This document shows, piece after piece, positions 30,908-41,184 of a stretch of DNA of 64,000 nt (positions are counted from its first letter, which is position 1; each line of letters opens with the position of its first letter). Below the pieces are notes generated by a model. The model searched no databases, was not told where the DNA came from, and was given only the letters and a program-made list of their open reading frames with translations. A program made the position numbers and the translations under genes. Source of the DNA: CAWJJM01 sp963843275 (GTDB lineage: Bacteria > Acidobacteriota > Thermoanaerobaculia > Multivoradales > JBCCEF01); NCBI GenBank assembly GCA_963843275.1, contig CAWJJM010000012.1, forward strand, positions 1,674,001 to 1,738,000. Direction: 5' to 3'.

Positions 30908-32392
30908 ATGGTAGAGAGCCTCGGCAGGATCCGGCGCGGGCTGGTGGTCCCCGTGCTCGTGCTCGCCGCCTGCGGCGCCGGGCCCAGCGCCCCCGCCCAG
31001 GACACCGCTCACGACACGGTGCGCCAGCAGCTCGGCAGCCCGCCGGCGCAGGTGGACACCAGCGCCGCCACCGCGCTGTCGCAGACCTTCCGCGCCGCCG
31101 CGCAGCGGGCGCTGCCGGCCGTCGTGTACATCGAGGTGCAGAAGCAGGGGCAGTCGCCGATACAGATGCAGGACATCCCCGAGCCCTTCCGGCGCTTCTT
31201 CGGGCCGCAGATGCCGCAGCAGGAGCAGCCCATGGTCGGCTCGGGGTCGGGCTTCATCCTCGACGCCGAGGGCCACGTGGTGACCAACAACCACGTCGTC
31301 GAGGGCGCCGACTCGGTGCTCGTCCGGCTGCAGAACGGTCGCGAGTACGACGCCAAGGTCATCGGCACCGACGCCAGCAGCGACGTGGCGGTGGTCAAGA
31401 TCGACCCGGGCGACAGCGCGCTGCCGGTCGCCCAGCTCGGCGACTCCGACCAGACCAACGTCGGCGACTGGGTGCTCGCCCTGGGCTCGCCGCTCGGCCT
31501 CGACTTCACCGTCACCGCGGGCATCGTGTCGGCCAAGGGACGGCAGCTCAGCGGCCGCCAGATGGCCCTGGAGTCGTTCATCCAGACCGACGCGGCGATC
31601 AACCCCGGCAACTCGGGGGGCCCGCTGGTCGACCTCACCGGCCGCGTGATCGGGATCAACACCGCCATCCTCGGCAACCAGGGCTTCGTGGGCTACGGCT
31701 TCGCGATCCCCATCGACCTGGCGCAGCGGGTGGTCAAGGACCTCCTGGAGGTCGGCTACGTGCGCCGCCCGCAGCTCGGGGTGAGCGTCGCCGACGTCAG
31801 CGCCGCCGACGCCCAGGTCTACGAGCTGCCCGCCGTCTCCGGCGCCGTCGTCAAGATGGTGCAGGACGACACGCCGGCGTCCAAGGCAGGCCTCGAGCTG
31901 GGCGACGTGATCGTGGCCGTCGACGGCCAGCCGGTCCAGGACGCCGCCGACCTCACCACGACCCTGGCGCGCCACCAGCCGGGCGACCGCGTGGCGCTCG
32001 CCTACTACCGCGGTGGCAAGAAGCGCGACGTCCAGGTCGAGCTGGGGCAGTTCCAGCGCAGCGACGAGGAGAGCGCCGACACCGGCGGCCACCACGGCGC
32101 CGAGGAGACGCTCGGCTTCTCCGTGCAGCCGCTGACCCCCGACATCGCCCAGCGCCTCGGCTACGACAGCCCCGGCGGCGTGGTGGTCTCCGACGTCGGC
32201 CAGTTCAGCAACGCCGCCCGCGCCGGCCTGCGGCCCGGCATGCGCCTGATCGCCATCGACGGCCAGAAGGTCGCCTCGACCGCCGACGTGCACCGCATCG
32301 GCGACGGCATCGCGGCCGGCGACGTGGTCTCGCTCCGCGTCGAGGTGCCGCAGCAGGGGGAGACGGTCATCAACTACCGCACCCACCCCTGA
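30908..32392 (+). CDS. DegP/HtrA-type periplasmic serine protease
   Basis: A 494-residue protease and chaperone for damaged envelope proteins. The ATG 30908 is preceded by AGGAG. The signal ends in a lipobox-like LAAC (Cys 22), so it may be membrane-tethered. The trypsin-like domain holds His 129 (TNNHVV), Asp 159 (SSDVAVVKI) and Ser 236 (NPGNSGGP). Two PDZ domains follow at about 285-365 (RRPQLGVSVADVS) and 395-485 (GGVVVSDVGQFSNAARAGL). The LA-loop segment between residues 80 and 110 (FGPQMPQQEQ) is short, as in DegQ/DegS-like forms. No regulatory promoter motif can be assigned with confidence in the 193-bp upstream region. Confidence 0.92.
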   Translation: MVESLGRIRRGLVVPVLVLAACGAGPSAPAQDTAHDTVRQQLGSPPAQVDTSAATALSQTFRAAAQRALPAVVYIEVQKQGQSPIQMQDIPEPFRRFFGPQMPQQEQPMVGSGSGFILDAEGHVVTNNHVVEGADSVLVRLQNGREYDAKVIGTDASSDVAVVKIDPGDSALPVAQLGDSDQTNVGDWVLALGSPLGLDFTVTAGIVSAKGRQLSGRQMALESFIQTDAAINPGNSGGPLVDLTGRVIGINTAILGNQGFVGYGFAIPIDLAQRVVKDLLEVGYVRRPQLGVSVADVSAADAQVYELPAVSGAVVKMVQDDTPASKAGLELGDVIVAVDGQPVQDAADLTTTLARHQPGDRVALAYYRGGKKRDVQVELGQFQRSDEESADTGGHHGAEETLGFSVQPLTPDIAQRLGYDSPGGVVVSDVGQFSNAARAGLRPGMRLIAIDGQKVASTADVHRIGDGIAAGDVVSLRVEVPQQGETVINYRTHP

Positions 32393-32884
32393 CCGCCGGT
32401 CACCCAGGGGGGAGCATCGCGCCGCTCGCACCGCGGGCGACGCTTCGCGCGGGCGGCGGCGGGCCGCTCTCTCTCGACGCCCCGGAGAACGGGGCGGCCG
32501 CGGGGAGGCCAGAGACAAATCGAGGGGGGCTCGGGAGCCCCCCTCCAGGGGACAGGATGGGGACCGTCAGGAGACGACGGTGCGGCCGCAGCGGTCGAAA
32601 CCGCTCGGCCGGCTCCCGGGCTCAGGGGCTCCGGAGAGCGGGCCTCACGGCCGTTGGCCCAACGATCCGTCAGATCGCCCCGGGGGCCCACACCCCCGGG
32701 GACGGTTTCCCCGCACGCCCCCGGACGGGGCCGTCCCCACCCCCCCGCACGGCCCCGTCACCCGGGACCTCGCGCCCCGCGAGAGCACGGAGCCCTTCGC
32801 GAGCTCGCGCGCAGCGACGACGCGAGCCACCGCGGGCGGGCGAGCGCCGCGAGGCCTCACCCGGTGACCGGACCCACCTGCAGC
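32393..32884. other. Gene-free GC-rich region with several hairpins
   Basis: Between the convergent degP and acyl-CoA dehydrogenase genes, no credible gene is seen over 490 bp. Perfect inverted repeats occur at 32524-32543 (nine-base arms, GGGGGGCTC), 32678-32701 (nine-base arms of C and G) and 32725-32758 (ten-base arms, ACGGGGCCGT). None is followed by a T-run. They may act as transcript ends or RNA-stability elements. Confidence 0.5.
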
Positions 32885-34066
32885 TCAGGAGGTGAGGTGG
32901 CGGGCGATGACCTTCCTCTGCATCTCGCTCGTCCCCTCGTAGATCGTCGTCACCCGCACGTCGCGGTACAGGCGCGAGATCTCGTAGTCGGCGTGGAAGC
33001 CGTTGCCGCCGTGGATCTGCACGCCCTCCTGGCAGGCGCGGTTGGCGGCCTCGCTGGCGTAGAGCTTGGCCTGCGAGGCGAAGCGCCCGGCCTCGGGATG
33101 CGGCGGGGTGCGCTCGGAGATGGAGGCGGCGTACCAGGTCAGGGCGCGGGCGGCGGCGAGCTCGGTGGCCATCGTGGCGAGCTTGAAGGAGATCGCCTGG
33201 TTGGCGGCGATCGGGCGCCCGAACTGCACCCGCTGCCGGGCGTACTCGGCCGAGACCTCGAGCGCCCGCTGGTGGATGCCCAGCGACTGCGCGGCGATCC
33301 CCAGGCGCGAGTGGTCGAGGGTGGCGAGCGCGACGCGCATCCCCTCCCCCGCGCCGCCGAGCAGATTCGCCGCCGGGATGCGGCAGGCGTTGAAGTACAG
33401 CGGCGCCGTCCGCGAGGCGTGCAGGCCGACCTTCTCCTCCGGCGGGCCGACCTCGAAGCCGGGCGCGTCGGCGGGGACGACGAAGGCCGACAGGCCGGTG
33501 CGCTGCTCGGGGTCGGTGCGCGCCACCACCACGTACCAGCGGGCGTACCCGGCGTTGGTGATCCAGGCCTTCTCACCGTCGAGCACCCACTCGTCGCCGT
33601 CGCGGCGGGCCCGGCTGCGCATCGAGGCCACGTCGCTCCCGGCCTCGGGCTCGGTGAGGCCGAAGGCGCCCAACGCCTGCCCGGACGCCAGGTCGGGCAG
33701 CACCCGCGCCTTGAGCTCGGCGCTGCCGAAGCGGGAGATCGGCCAGGCGCACACCGAGTTGGTGACGCTCATGGTGACGGCCGTCGCCGGGCAGATGCGG
33801 GCGATCTCCTCGACCGCCAGGCAGTAGGTCAGCGGGTCCATGCCGGCGCCGCCGTACTCCTCGTCGACCAGCATGCCGAGCAGCCCGAGCTCGCCGAGCT
33901 CGGCGAGCACCTCGGCCGGGAAGCGGTGCTCGCGGTCGCGCTCGGCCACGCCGGGAGCGATGCGCTCCTCGGCGAAGCGGCGCACCTGCTCGCGGATCAG
34001 CTCCTGGTCGGCGCTCAGCGAGAAGTCGACGCCGGGGGCGGCGAGGGTCTCGGCGACGGCGCACAT
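32885..34066 (-). CDS. Acyl-CoA dehydrogenase
   Basis: A 393-residue FAD enzyme of beta-oxidation or branched-chain acyl-CoA oxidation, passing electrons to ETF. Conserved segments are FGLTEPEAGSD (FAD/substrate), VLDGEKAWITNAG, ARQRVQFGRPI, QIHGGNGF and the catalytic base Glu 377 in IYEGTSEMQ. The length is standard. Its ATG lies 25 bp after the stop of a second, homologous acyl-CoA dehydrogenase gene, so the two are one operon. The pair may serve different chain lengths or branched-chain substrates; a leucine dehydrogenase is encoded 11 kb away, but no direct link is shown. Confidence 0.92.
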   Translation of the reverse strand: MCAVAETLAAPGVDFSLSADQELIREQVRRFAEERIAPGVAERDREHRFPAEVLAELGELGLLGMLVDEEYGGAGMDPLTYCLAVEEIARICPATAVTMSVTNSVCAWPISRFGSAELKARVLPDLASGQALGAFGLTEPEAGSDVASMRSRARRDGDEWVLDGEKAWITNAGYARWYVVVARTDPEQRTGLSAFVVPADAPGFEVGPPEEKVGLHASRTAPLYFNACRIPAANLLGGAGEGMRVALATLDHSRLGIAAQSLGIHQRALEVSAEYARQRVQFGRPIAANQAISFKLATMATELAAARALTWYAASISERTPPHPEAGRFASQAKLYASEAANRACQEGVQIHGGNGFHADYEISRLYRDVRVTTIYEGTSEMQRKVIARHLTS

Positions 34067-34091
34067 GCTCGCTCCTCGGGGCGGCGGGCGC

Positions 34092-35237
34092 TCAGGCCCG
34101 GTTGACCACCCAGTCGGCGATCACCATCTTCTGGATCTCGCTGGTGCCTTCGTAGATCTCGGTGATCCGCGCGTCGCGGAAGTACCGCTCCACGTTGTAT
34201 TCCTTGGTGTAGCCGTAGCCGCCGTGGATCTGCAACGCCTTGTTGGTCACCCGCTGCGCCATCTCCGCGGCGAACAGCTTGGCCTGCGCCGCTTCCAGCG
34301 TGTAGCGCTTCTGGGTGTCCTTGGCCCACGCCGCCTTCCAGGTCAGCAGCCGCGCGGCGTCGAGCTCGGTGGCCATGTCGGCGAGGTAGAACTGGATCGC
34401 CTGGAAGGCGGCGAGCGGGCGGTCGAACTGCTCGCGCTGCTGCGAATAGGCGAGCGCCTCCTCCATCGCCGCGCGGGCGATCCCCACCGCCTGCGCCGCG
34501 ATCCCCACCCGGCCGCCGTCGAGGGTCGCCATGGCGATCTTGAACCCCTCGCCCTCTTCGCCCAGCCGCCAGGCGGCGGGCACGCGCAGGTCCTGGAAGG
34601 CGAGCCAGGTGGTGCCCGAGGCGTTGACGCCGAGCTTGAACTCGTGCTCGCCGTGGCTGTAGCCCGGAGTGTCGGTCGGCACCAGGAAGGCGGTGATCCC
34701 GCGGTGCTTCTTCTCCAGGTCGACGCTGGCGAAGACCAGGGCGACGTCGGCGTCGGTGCCGTTGGTGATGAAGACCTTCTCGCCGTCGAGGACGTAGTCG
34801 TCGCCGTCGCGGCGCGCGGTGGTGCGCAGGCCGGCGGCGTCGGAGCCCGCCCCCGGCTCGGTGAGCGCGAAGCAGCCGAGCTTCTCGCCGGCCGCCAGCG
34901 GGGTGAGGAACTCGCGCTTCTGCTGCTCGCTGCCGAACCCCAGGATGGGATCGCAGACCAGCGAGTTGTTCACCGACAGGATGACGCCGCTGGTGGCGCA
35001 GGCGCGGCTGATCTCCTCGATCACCAGGCAGTACGAGACGGTGTCCATGCCGGCGCCGCCGTACTCCTCCGGCATCGCCACCCCGGCGAGCCCGAGCTCC
35101 GCCGCCCGGTCGAAGAAGTCGCGGGGGAACTCCCCGGTCTCGTCGATCTCCTTGGCGCGCGGGGCCACCACCTCCTCGGCGAAGCGCCGCACCGTCTCCT
35201 GGAGCAGCTTCTGCTCCTCGCTGAGCTGGATCTGCAT
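34092..35237 (-). CDS. Acyl-CoA dehydrogenase, short-chain/butyryl-type
   Basis: A 381-residue paralogue of the downstream gene and the first of the pair. Motifs: CFALTEPGAGSD, VLDGEKVFITNGTDA, SQQREQFDRPLAAFQAIQF, QIHGGYGYTKEY and the catalytic Glu in IYEGTSEIQ near residue 363. It resembles butyryl/short-chain acyl-CoA dehydrogenases in length and in the GYGYTKEYNVERYFRDA segment. The ATG at 35237 has AGGAGAGG upstream. ETF genes are not in the window. It is divergent from a small unknown gene, with 126 bp between the starts. Confidence 0.92.
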   Translation of the reverse strand: MQIQLSEEQKLLQETVRRFAEEVVAPRAKEIDETGEFPRDFFDRAAELGLAGVAMPEEYGGAGMDTVSYCLVIEEISRACATSGVILSVNNSLVCDPILGFGSEQQKREFLTPLAAGEKLGCFALTEPGAGSDAAGLRTTARRDGDDYVLDGEKVFITNGTDADVALVFASVDLEKKHRGITAFLVPTDTPGYSHGEHEFKLGVNASGTTWLAFQDLRVPAAWRLGEEGEGFKIAMATLDGGRVGIAAQAVGIARAAMEEALAYSQQREQFDRPLAAFQAIQFYLADMATELDAARLLTWKAAWAKDTQKRYTLEAAQAKLFAAEMAQRVTNKALQIHGGYGYTKEYNVERYFRDARITEIYEGTSEIQKMVIADWVVNRA

Positions 35238-35363
35238 GGAAAGCCCTCTCCTGGCGATGGGTTTCGACTCGGGCGGGGCGGCCGCGGCGGCCGTCGCCGG
35301 GGCCCTACGATAGCAGAGCCGGGCCTTCCCCCGCCCCCACCTTTGGGGCAGAATGGGCGGGCC

Positions 35364-35639
35364 ATGACGAGAGAAGAACGCCCCGTCTACACCGACGACG
35401 AGCTGCACAGCTTCCTGCCCGCCGGCTGGGAGATCGGCGGCGACCCCGCCGGCGAATGGGACCCCGGCCACGGCGTCCTCACCCTGACCATCCTCGACAA
35501 CGTCGACTTCGACTGGCCGGTGCGCATCTCCGCCGGCGCGATCGCCGAGCACGGCCGGCTGGGCGCCCTCAAGCGCGCCCTCGACGACGCCTACCGCGAC
35601 CGGCTGGGGCGGCACACCCGCGGCCTCGGCCTCGCCTAG
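35364..35639 (+). CDS. Small protein of unknown function, 91 residues
   Basis: A soluble protein beginning TREERPVYTDDELHSFLP, with GWEIGGDPAGEWDPGHGVL, VDFDWPVRISAGAIAEHG and a helical, Arg-rich end. It has no signal peptide or cysteine. Acidic and aromatic residues dominate the first half, suggesting a compact alpha/beta fold. I do not recognise the family. The ATG at 35364 lacks a Shine-Dalgarno but CAGAAT lies nine bases upstream. The next 150 bp, to the pyrE stop, contain nothing recognisable. Confidence 0.5.
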   Translation: MTREERPVYTDDELHSFLPAGWEIGGDPAGEWDPGHGVLTLTILDNVDFDWPVRISAGAIAEHGRLGALKRALDDAYRDRLGRHTRGLGLA

Positions 35640-35790
35640 CGGCCGAACGCGGGCGCGTCCGCGGCGGCGCCGCTGCCCGCCTCCGCACCCGGCGCCAGCG
35701 CCGCGCAGGTCGGTCCGCCGGGGTGGCGTCTCGTCGGCCGCGCGCCGCCGATCCCGCGACGGTCGCGGCGCGGTCCCGCCGCCGCGCCCC

Positions 35791-36386
35791 CTAGCCGGGG
35801 CGGGAGCCGGGCTTCTCGGCGGTGCCGCCTTCGCGGCAGAGGGGGCAGTCCTCGGGCTTCCAGGTCGGCAGGTCGAGGCGCAGCAGGGAGACGAAGGGGA
35901 CGTCGAAGGGGGCGGCGCCGCCGCTGCGGTCGAGGATCGAGCCGACCGCGGCCACCCGCGCCCCCGCCGCCGCGGCCAGTGCCGCGGTCTCGCGGGTCGA
36001 GCGGCCCGTGGTGACGACGTCCTCGACCAGCACCACCGTCTCGTCCGGGGCGAGGTGGAAGCCGCGGCGCAGCGCCATGGCGCCGTCGGCGCCGCGCTCG
36101 GTGAAGCGGAACGGGACGTCCAGGGCGGCCGCGACCTCGTGGCCGATGATCACGCCGCCCAGGGCCGGCGCCAACACCGAGTCCGGCGCGCCGCCGAGCG
36201 CCTCCCGCAGGGCCGCCGCCACGGCGCTCCCCACCCGCTCCGCCCGCCGCGGCGCCTCGAGCAGCCGGGCGCACTGCACGTAGACCGGCGAGTGCAGGCC
36301 CGAGGAGAGCCGGAAGTGCCCGTGCACCAGGGCGCCGCTCTCCTCGAGCAGCCGCCGCCAGCCGTCCGCCTCCCGGCCGCCGCCGC

Positions 36387-36390
<4 letters not shown>
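35791..36390 (-). CDS. pyrE: Orotate phosphoribosyltransferase
   Basis: A 199-residue enzyme that joins orotate to PRPP to give OMP in pyrimidine synthesis. The PRPP-binding motif VVLVEDVVTTGRST is present, as are SGLHSPVYVQCA in the orotate site and the family-typical LGGVIIGHEVA. The end carries DCPLCREG, a C-terminal Cys-x-x-Cys extension seen in a subset of PyrE proteins. The GTG start overlaps the stop of the upstream NtrC-type regulator gene (GTGA), an unusual operon partner. No other pyr gene is in the window. Confidence 0.9.
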
Positions 36391-37763
<1,373 letters not shown>

Positions 37764-37774
37764 GGCGGTGCAGT

Positions 37775-39016
37775 CTAGCGGATCGGGGAGCGCGGGGCGG
37801 CCGCGCCGCCGGCCAGGGCGCGGCGGATCTCCTCCCCCACGCCCGGGTCCTCCTCGCTCTCCGCGGCGCGCCGCAGGGCGCGGCCGGCGGCGGCGCCGCC
37901 GATGCGGCCCAGGGCCCAGGCGGCGCTGCCCCGGACGACGGCGTCGTCGGCGCCGGCCAGCGCCTCGGCCAGCGCCGGCACGTAGGCGGGATCGCCGCGG
38001 TTGCCCATCGCCAGGGCGGCGTTGCGCCGCAGCCCGGCACGGCCGGCCCGCTGCATCGCGCTGCCGTGGAAGCGCTCCCGGTAGCTCTCCTCGCCGAGCC
38101 CCAGCAGGCCGGCCAGGTCGAGCTCGGCCCGCTGCGCCGGCAGGGCCAGGTCGGGGTGGTCGGCGGGACGGCGGCCGCCGCGGTCGGCGCGACCGCCGAA
38201 GCGCAGGTTCCACGGGCAGACCTCCTGGCAGACGTCGCACCCGAACACCCAGTCGCCGAGACCGGCGCGGCGCTCCGCCGGCACCGTGCCCCGGTGCTCG
38301 ATGGTCCAGTAGCTGATGCAGCGGTTGGCGTCGAGCCGGTAGGGCGCCGGCAGCGCCCCGGTCGGGCACGCCTCGAGGCAGCGCGTGCAGCGACCGCAGA
38401 GGTCGGCCAGCGGCTCGGCCGCCGGCTCGAGGTCGAGGGTGAGGAACAGCTCGCCGAGGAGGAACCACGACCCGGCCTGCGGCGACAGCAGGCAGGTGTT
38501 CTTGCCCGCCACCCCCAACCCCGCCCGCGCCGCCAGCTCGCGCTCGAGCACCGGCGCGGTGTCGACGGCGGCGCGGGCGCCGGCGCCGGGGAAGGCGCGG
38601 CGGATGCGGCGAGCCAGCCGCCGCAGGTCCTTGCCCATCTTGTTGTGGTAGTCGCGGCCGCGGGCGTAGCGCGCCACCCGCGGCCACAGGTCGCCCGGTG
38701 GCTCGGGCGCGGCCTCCCCGTCCTCGCCGGCCAGGGGGTGGTAGACGAGGGCCACACAGAGCACGGAGCGAGCGCCGTCGAGCGCCCGCCGGGGGTCGAG
38801 CCGCTCCTCCACCCGGCGCGCCAACCACCCCATGCCCGCGTGGTCGCCGCGCTCCAGCCAGCGCAGGAAGACCTCGCCGCGGCCCACCGGCTCGACGGAG
38901 GCCACGCCGGCGCGGTCGAAGCCCTCCTCGCGCGCCCAACCGACCAGCTCGGCGCTGGTGGCGGCCGGGCGCGGGGCGGCACCCCCGCCCGCTCCCTGCG
39001 GCGTCGCCTTCGTCAC
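37775..39016 (-). CDS. queG: Epoxyqueuosine reductase QueG with C-terminal HEAT repeats
   Basis: A 413-residue cobalamin and Fe-S enzyme that reduces epoxyqueuosine to queuosine in tRNA. The catalytic Asp 152 lies in VDTAPVLERELA. The substrate/cobalamin motif GLGVAGKNTCLL follows. Two 4Fe-4S clusters are bound by CGRCTRCLEACP (207-218) and CDVCQEVCPWN (260-270). HEAT-like helices (LRRNAALAMGNRGD, VRGSAAWALGRIGG) form the C-terminal tRNA-binding part. The GTG start has TAGGAT six bases upstream and no ribosome site, suggesting a leaderless transcript. The regulator gene follows eleven bases after its stop. Confidence 0.92.
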   Translation of the reverse strand: MTKATPQGAGGGAAPRPAATSAELVGWAREEGFDRAGVASVEPVGRGEVFLRWLERGDHAGMGWLARRVEERLDPRRALDGARSVLCVALVYHPLAGEDGEAAPEPPGDLWPRVARYARGRDYHNKMGKDLRRLARRIRRAFPGAGARAAVDTAPVLERELAARAGLGVAGKNTCLLSPQAGSWFLLGELFLTLDLEPAAEPLADLCGRCTRCLEACPTGALPAPYRLDANRCISYWTIEHRGTVPAERRAGLGDWVFGCDVCQEVCPWNLRFGGRADRGGRRPADHPDLALPAQRAELDLAGLLGLGEESYRERFHGSAMQRAGRAGLRRNAALAMGNRGDPAYVPALAEALAGADDAVVRGSAAWALGRIGGAAAGRALRRAAESEEDPGVGEEIRRALAGGAAAPRSPIR

Positions 39017-39062
39017 CCGGGCATCCTACCGGCGCCCGGCTCAGGCCGTGCGCCGGGCCCCT

Positions 39063-39103
39063 TGCGCAGCCCGGCGTCTCCCGGTATATTGAACGTTCGT
39101 TCA
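39063..39103 (+). promoter_or_regulatory. Promoter with palindromic operator for the TetR operon
   Basis: TTGCGC (39063-39068), a 16-base spacer and TATATT (39085-39090) form a plausible sigma-70 promoter. Directly overlapping its start-site region is TGAACG-TT-CGTTCA (39090-39103), a six-base inverted repeat of the type bound by TetR repressors. The position 18 bp before the regulator gene predicts autorepression and control of the genes behind it. Confidence 0.6.
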
Positions 39104-39120
39104 TTCAACCCGAACCGACG

Positions 39121-39741
39121 ATGCCCCGCACCCCCGCACAGCTCGAGCAGATCCGCGAGGAGAGCCGCGAGCGGATCCTGCGCAGCGCCTGTCGCCTCTT
39201 CGCCCGCCACGGGTTCGCCGCCACCCCGGTGCGGCGGATCGCCGAGGACGCCGGGGTCTCCCAGGGCCTCCTCTACAACTACTTCGCCGGCAAGGAGGAC
39301 CTCCTGCGGGCGATCTTCGAGCGCAGCATGGTCGACGTGCAGCGGTCGTTCGCGCGCGCCGGCGCCGGCACGACCGCCGCAGTGCAGGGCGAGCGCCTGG
39401 TCCGCTCGGCGTTCGCCACCGTCCGCGAGAACCTGGCCTTCTGGCGGCTCACCTACCAGCTCCGCATGCAGCCGGGCGTGCTCGAGGGGCTCGGCGACGA
39501 GCTCGTGCGGGCCTGGCCGGAAGCGATCCGCCGCCAGCTCGAGGAGCTCTTGCGGGCGGCCGGCGTCCCCTCCCCCGGGATCGAAGCGCGGCTCCTCTTC
39601 GCGGCGATCGACGGCGTCGCGCAGCACTACGCGATCGACCCGGACCACTATCCGCTCGACGAGGTCGGGACGGCGCTGGTGCGGCGCTTCCTCCGCCCGC
39701 CGGGGGCCGCGGGGGAAGGGGACGCGGAGGCGGGGTCGTGA
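39121..39741 (+). CDS. TetR-family transcriptional regulator
   Basis: A 206-residue repressor. Residues 15-62 form the TetR helix-turn-helix: RERILRSACRLFARHGFAATPVRRI split by the turn EDAGVSQGLLYNYFAGKEDLL. The ligand-binding half has no assignable specificity. It begins 18 bp after a palindromic operator and its TGA overlaps the GTG of the next gene (GTGA), so it heads a compact operon of six genes. It probably responds to the substrate or product of the encoded enzymes; that is inference from the layout. Confidence 0.9.
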   Translation: MPRTPAQLEQIREESRERILRSACRLFARHGFAATPVRRIAEDAGVSQGLLYNYFAGKEDLLRAIFERSMVDVQRSFARAGAGTTAAVQGERLVRSAFATVRENLAFWRLTYQLRMQPGVLEGLGDELVRAWPEAIRRQLEELLRAAGVPSPGIEARLLFAAIDGVAQHYAIDPDHYPLDEVGTALVRRFLRPPGAAGEGDAEAGS

Positions 39742-40697
39742 GCGGCGACGGGTTCGTCGATCGCGGCCTGTTCCCCTTCCGCTCCCGCTACGTCGACGTG
39801 GGACCGGGCCGGCTGCACGTCGTCGACGAGGGGAGCGGCCCGGCGGTGCTGCTGGTGCACGGCACGCCCACCTGGTCCTTCCTCTACCGGCGGCTGATCG
39901 CGGACCTGGCGCGGGACCATCGCGTCGTCGCCGCCGACCACCTCGGCTTCGGCCTCTCCGACCGGCCGCAGCGGTGGGCCGGCCGCCCGCAGGACCATGC
40001 CCGCAACCTCGAGGTCCTCATCGAGCGGCTGGGGCTCGCGGACGTCGTTCTCGTCGTCCACGACTACGGCGGGCCGATCGGCCTGTCCTGGGCCCTCGCG
40101 CACGCCGACGACGTGCGCGGCCTCGTGCTCTTCAACACCTGGATGTGGTCGCTCGCCGGCACCCGGGCGGAGCGGACCAGCCGGCTCCTCTCCGGGCCGC
40201 TCGGGCGCTTCCTCTACGAGCGTCTCAACGTCTCGCCGCGCCTGCTCGTCCCGGCCGCCTTCGGCGACCGCCGCACGCTGACCCCGGAGGTCCACCGGCA
40301 CTACGTGGACGCCTTCCCGACGCCCGCGGAGCGCCGGGGGCCGTACGTGCTCGCGCGCGAGCTCGCCGCATCGGGCGACTGGTACCGCACGCTGTGGAAC
40401 CGGAGGGAGCGGATCGCCGACAAGCCGGCGCTGGTCCTCTGGGGGCTGCGGGACCCCGCCTTCGGCGGCGCGGACCTGGAGCGCTGGCGGGCGACGTTGA
40501 CGCGCGCCCGCTGTGTCGTCTTCCCCGACGCCGGGCACTTCGTGCCGGAGGAGGCGCCGGAGCCGGTCGGCCGCGAGGTGCGCCGCTTCCTGGCCGGCCT
40601 CGCCTCCGGCGCCCCCGTCGACCGCCCGCCTCCGCTTCCCCCGGGCGCGGCGCAGTCGGGGGCGGGCATCCGTCGCAGCGGAGCCGCCGATGGCTGA
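39738..40697 (+). CDS. Alpha/beta hydrolase, haloalkane-dehalogenase/epoxide-hydrolase type
   Basis: A 319-residue soluble hydrolase. The oxyanion motif HGTPTWSFLYR (41-51) is typical of dehalogenases. The nucleophile is Asp 109 in VHDYGGPIGL rather than Ser, the acid is Asp 239 (GLRDPAF) and the base His 267 (AGHFVPEEAP). An Asp nucleophile marks haloalkane dehalogenases and epoxide hydrolases. The residue after it is Tyr where dehalogenases have the halide-binding Trp, so dehalogenation is uncertain. No signal peptide is seen. The Pro-rich tail after 290 is not conserved. It is coupled to the TetR gene before it and overlaps the next gene by 8 bp. Confidence 0.85.
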   Translation: MSGDGFVDRGLFPFRSRYVDVGPGRLHVVDEGSGPAVLLVHGTPTWSFLYRRLIADLARDHRVVAADHLGFGLSDRPQRWAGRPQDHARNLEVLIERLGLADVVLVVHDYGGPIGLSWALAHADDVRGLVLFNTWMWSLAGTRAERTSRLLSGPLGRFLYERLNVSPRLLVPAAFGDRRTLTPEVHRHYVDAFPTPAERRGPYVLARELAASGDWYRTLWNRRERIADKPALVLWGLRDPAFGGADLERWRATLTRARCVVFPDAGHFVPEEAPEPVGREVRRFLAGLASGAPVDRPPPLPPGAAQSGAGIRRSGAADG

Positions 40698-41184
40698 GAA
40701 CGGCACCCGGGCAGCTGCGGGCCGGGGCGCGGTGATCGAGGTCCGCGCCGGCCTCGATCTCCGCGTGCCCGCCGAGCGGGCGCGGGCGGTGTTGCTCGAC
40801 GTCGAGAGCTGGGGCCGGACCTTCCCCGCGAGCCTCCGCGGCGCCCGGATCGTGGCGGCCGGAGGGGGCACCGTCGACGCCGTCGTCGACCACCGGACCG
40901 AGGGCACGGTGCGCAACCGGCTGACCCTGGAGGCCGGCGGAGGGGTCCGCGTCGAGGAGTGGAAGCGGCGCTACGGCGCGGTGTTCCTCCACGAGTTCCT
41001 GCCGCTCGGGGACGGCTCCGCGAGCCGCTACCGCGTCACCTGCCGGCTGCGACTGAAGGGGCCCTACCGGGCGCTCCGGCCGCTGCGCCGGGCCATCGAG
41101 CGGTACGCGCGGCGGCAGGTCGAGGAGCTCGTCCTGCAACCGCTCCGCGCCACTGCGGAACGTCGCGGCGGCCTCGAGCCGTGA
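40690..41184 (+). CDS. SRPBCC-superfamily protein (polyketide cyclase/START-like)
   Basis: A 164-residue protein with the SRPBCC ligand-binding fold: LDLRVPAERARAVLLDVESW at the start, alternating strands (GTVRNRLTLEAGGGVRVEEWKR) and a long C-terminal helix (LRRAIERYARRQVEELVLQPL). The fold holds a hydrophobic small molecule; members include polyketide cyclases, START proteins and coenzyme-Q-binding proteins. The specific ligand is unknown. It overlaps the hydrolase before it and the lipoprotein hydrolase after it, and a second SRPBCC gene ends the operon. Confidence 0.78.
   Translation: MAENGTRAAAGRGAVIEVRAGLDLRVPAERARAVLLDVESWGRTFPASLRGARIVAAGGGTVDAVVDHRTEGTVRNRLTLEAGGGVRVEEWKRRYGAVFLHEFLPLGDGSASRYRVTCRLRLKGPYRALRPLRRAIERYARRQVEELVLQPLRATAERRGGLEP

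Noticed and set aside
29024..32518. A 1,164-codon open frame on the minus strand across degP
   Set aside because: It is antisense to degP and in a shifted frame over the CoA-transferase gene; no domain is recognisable.
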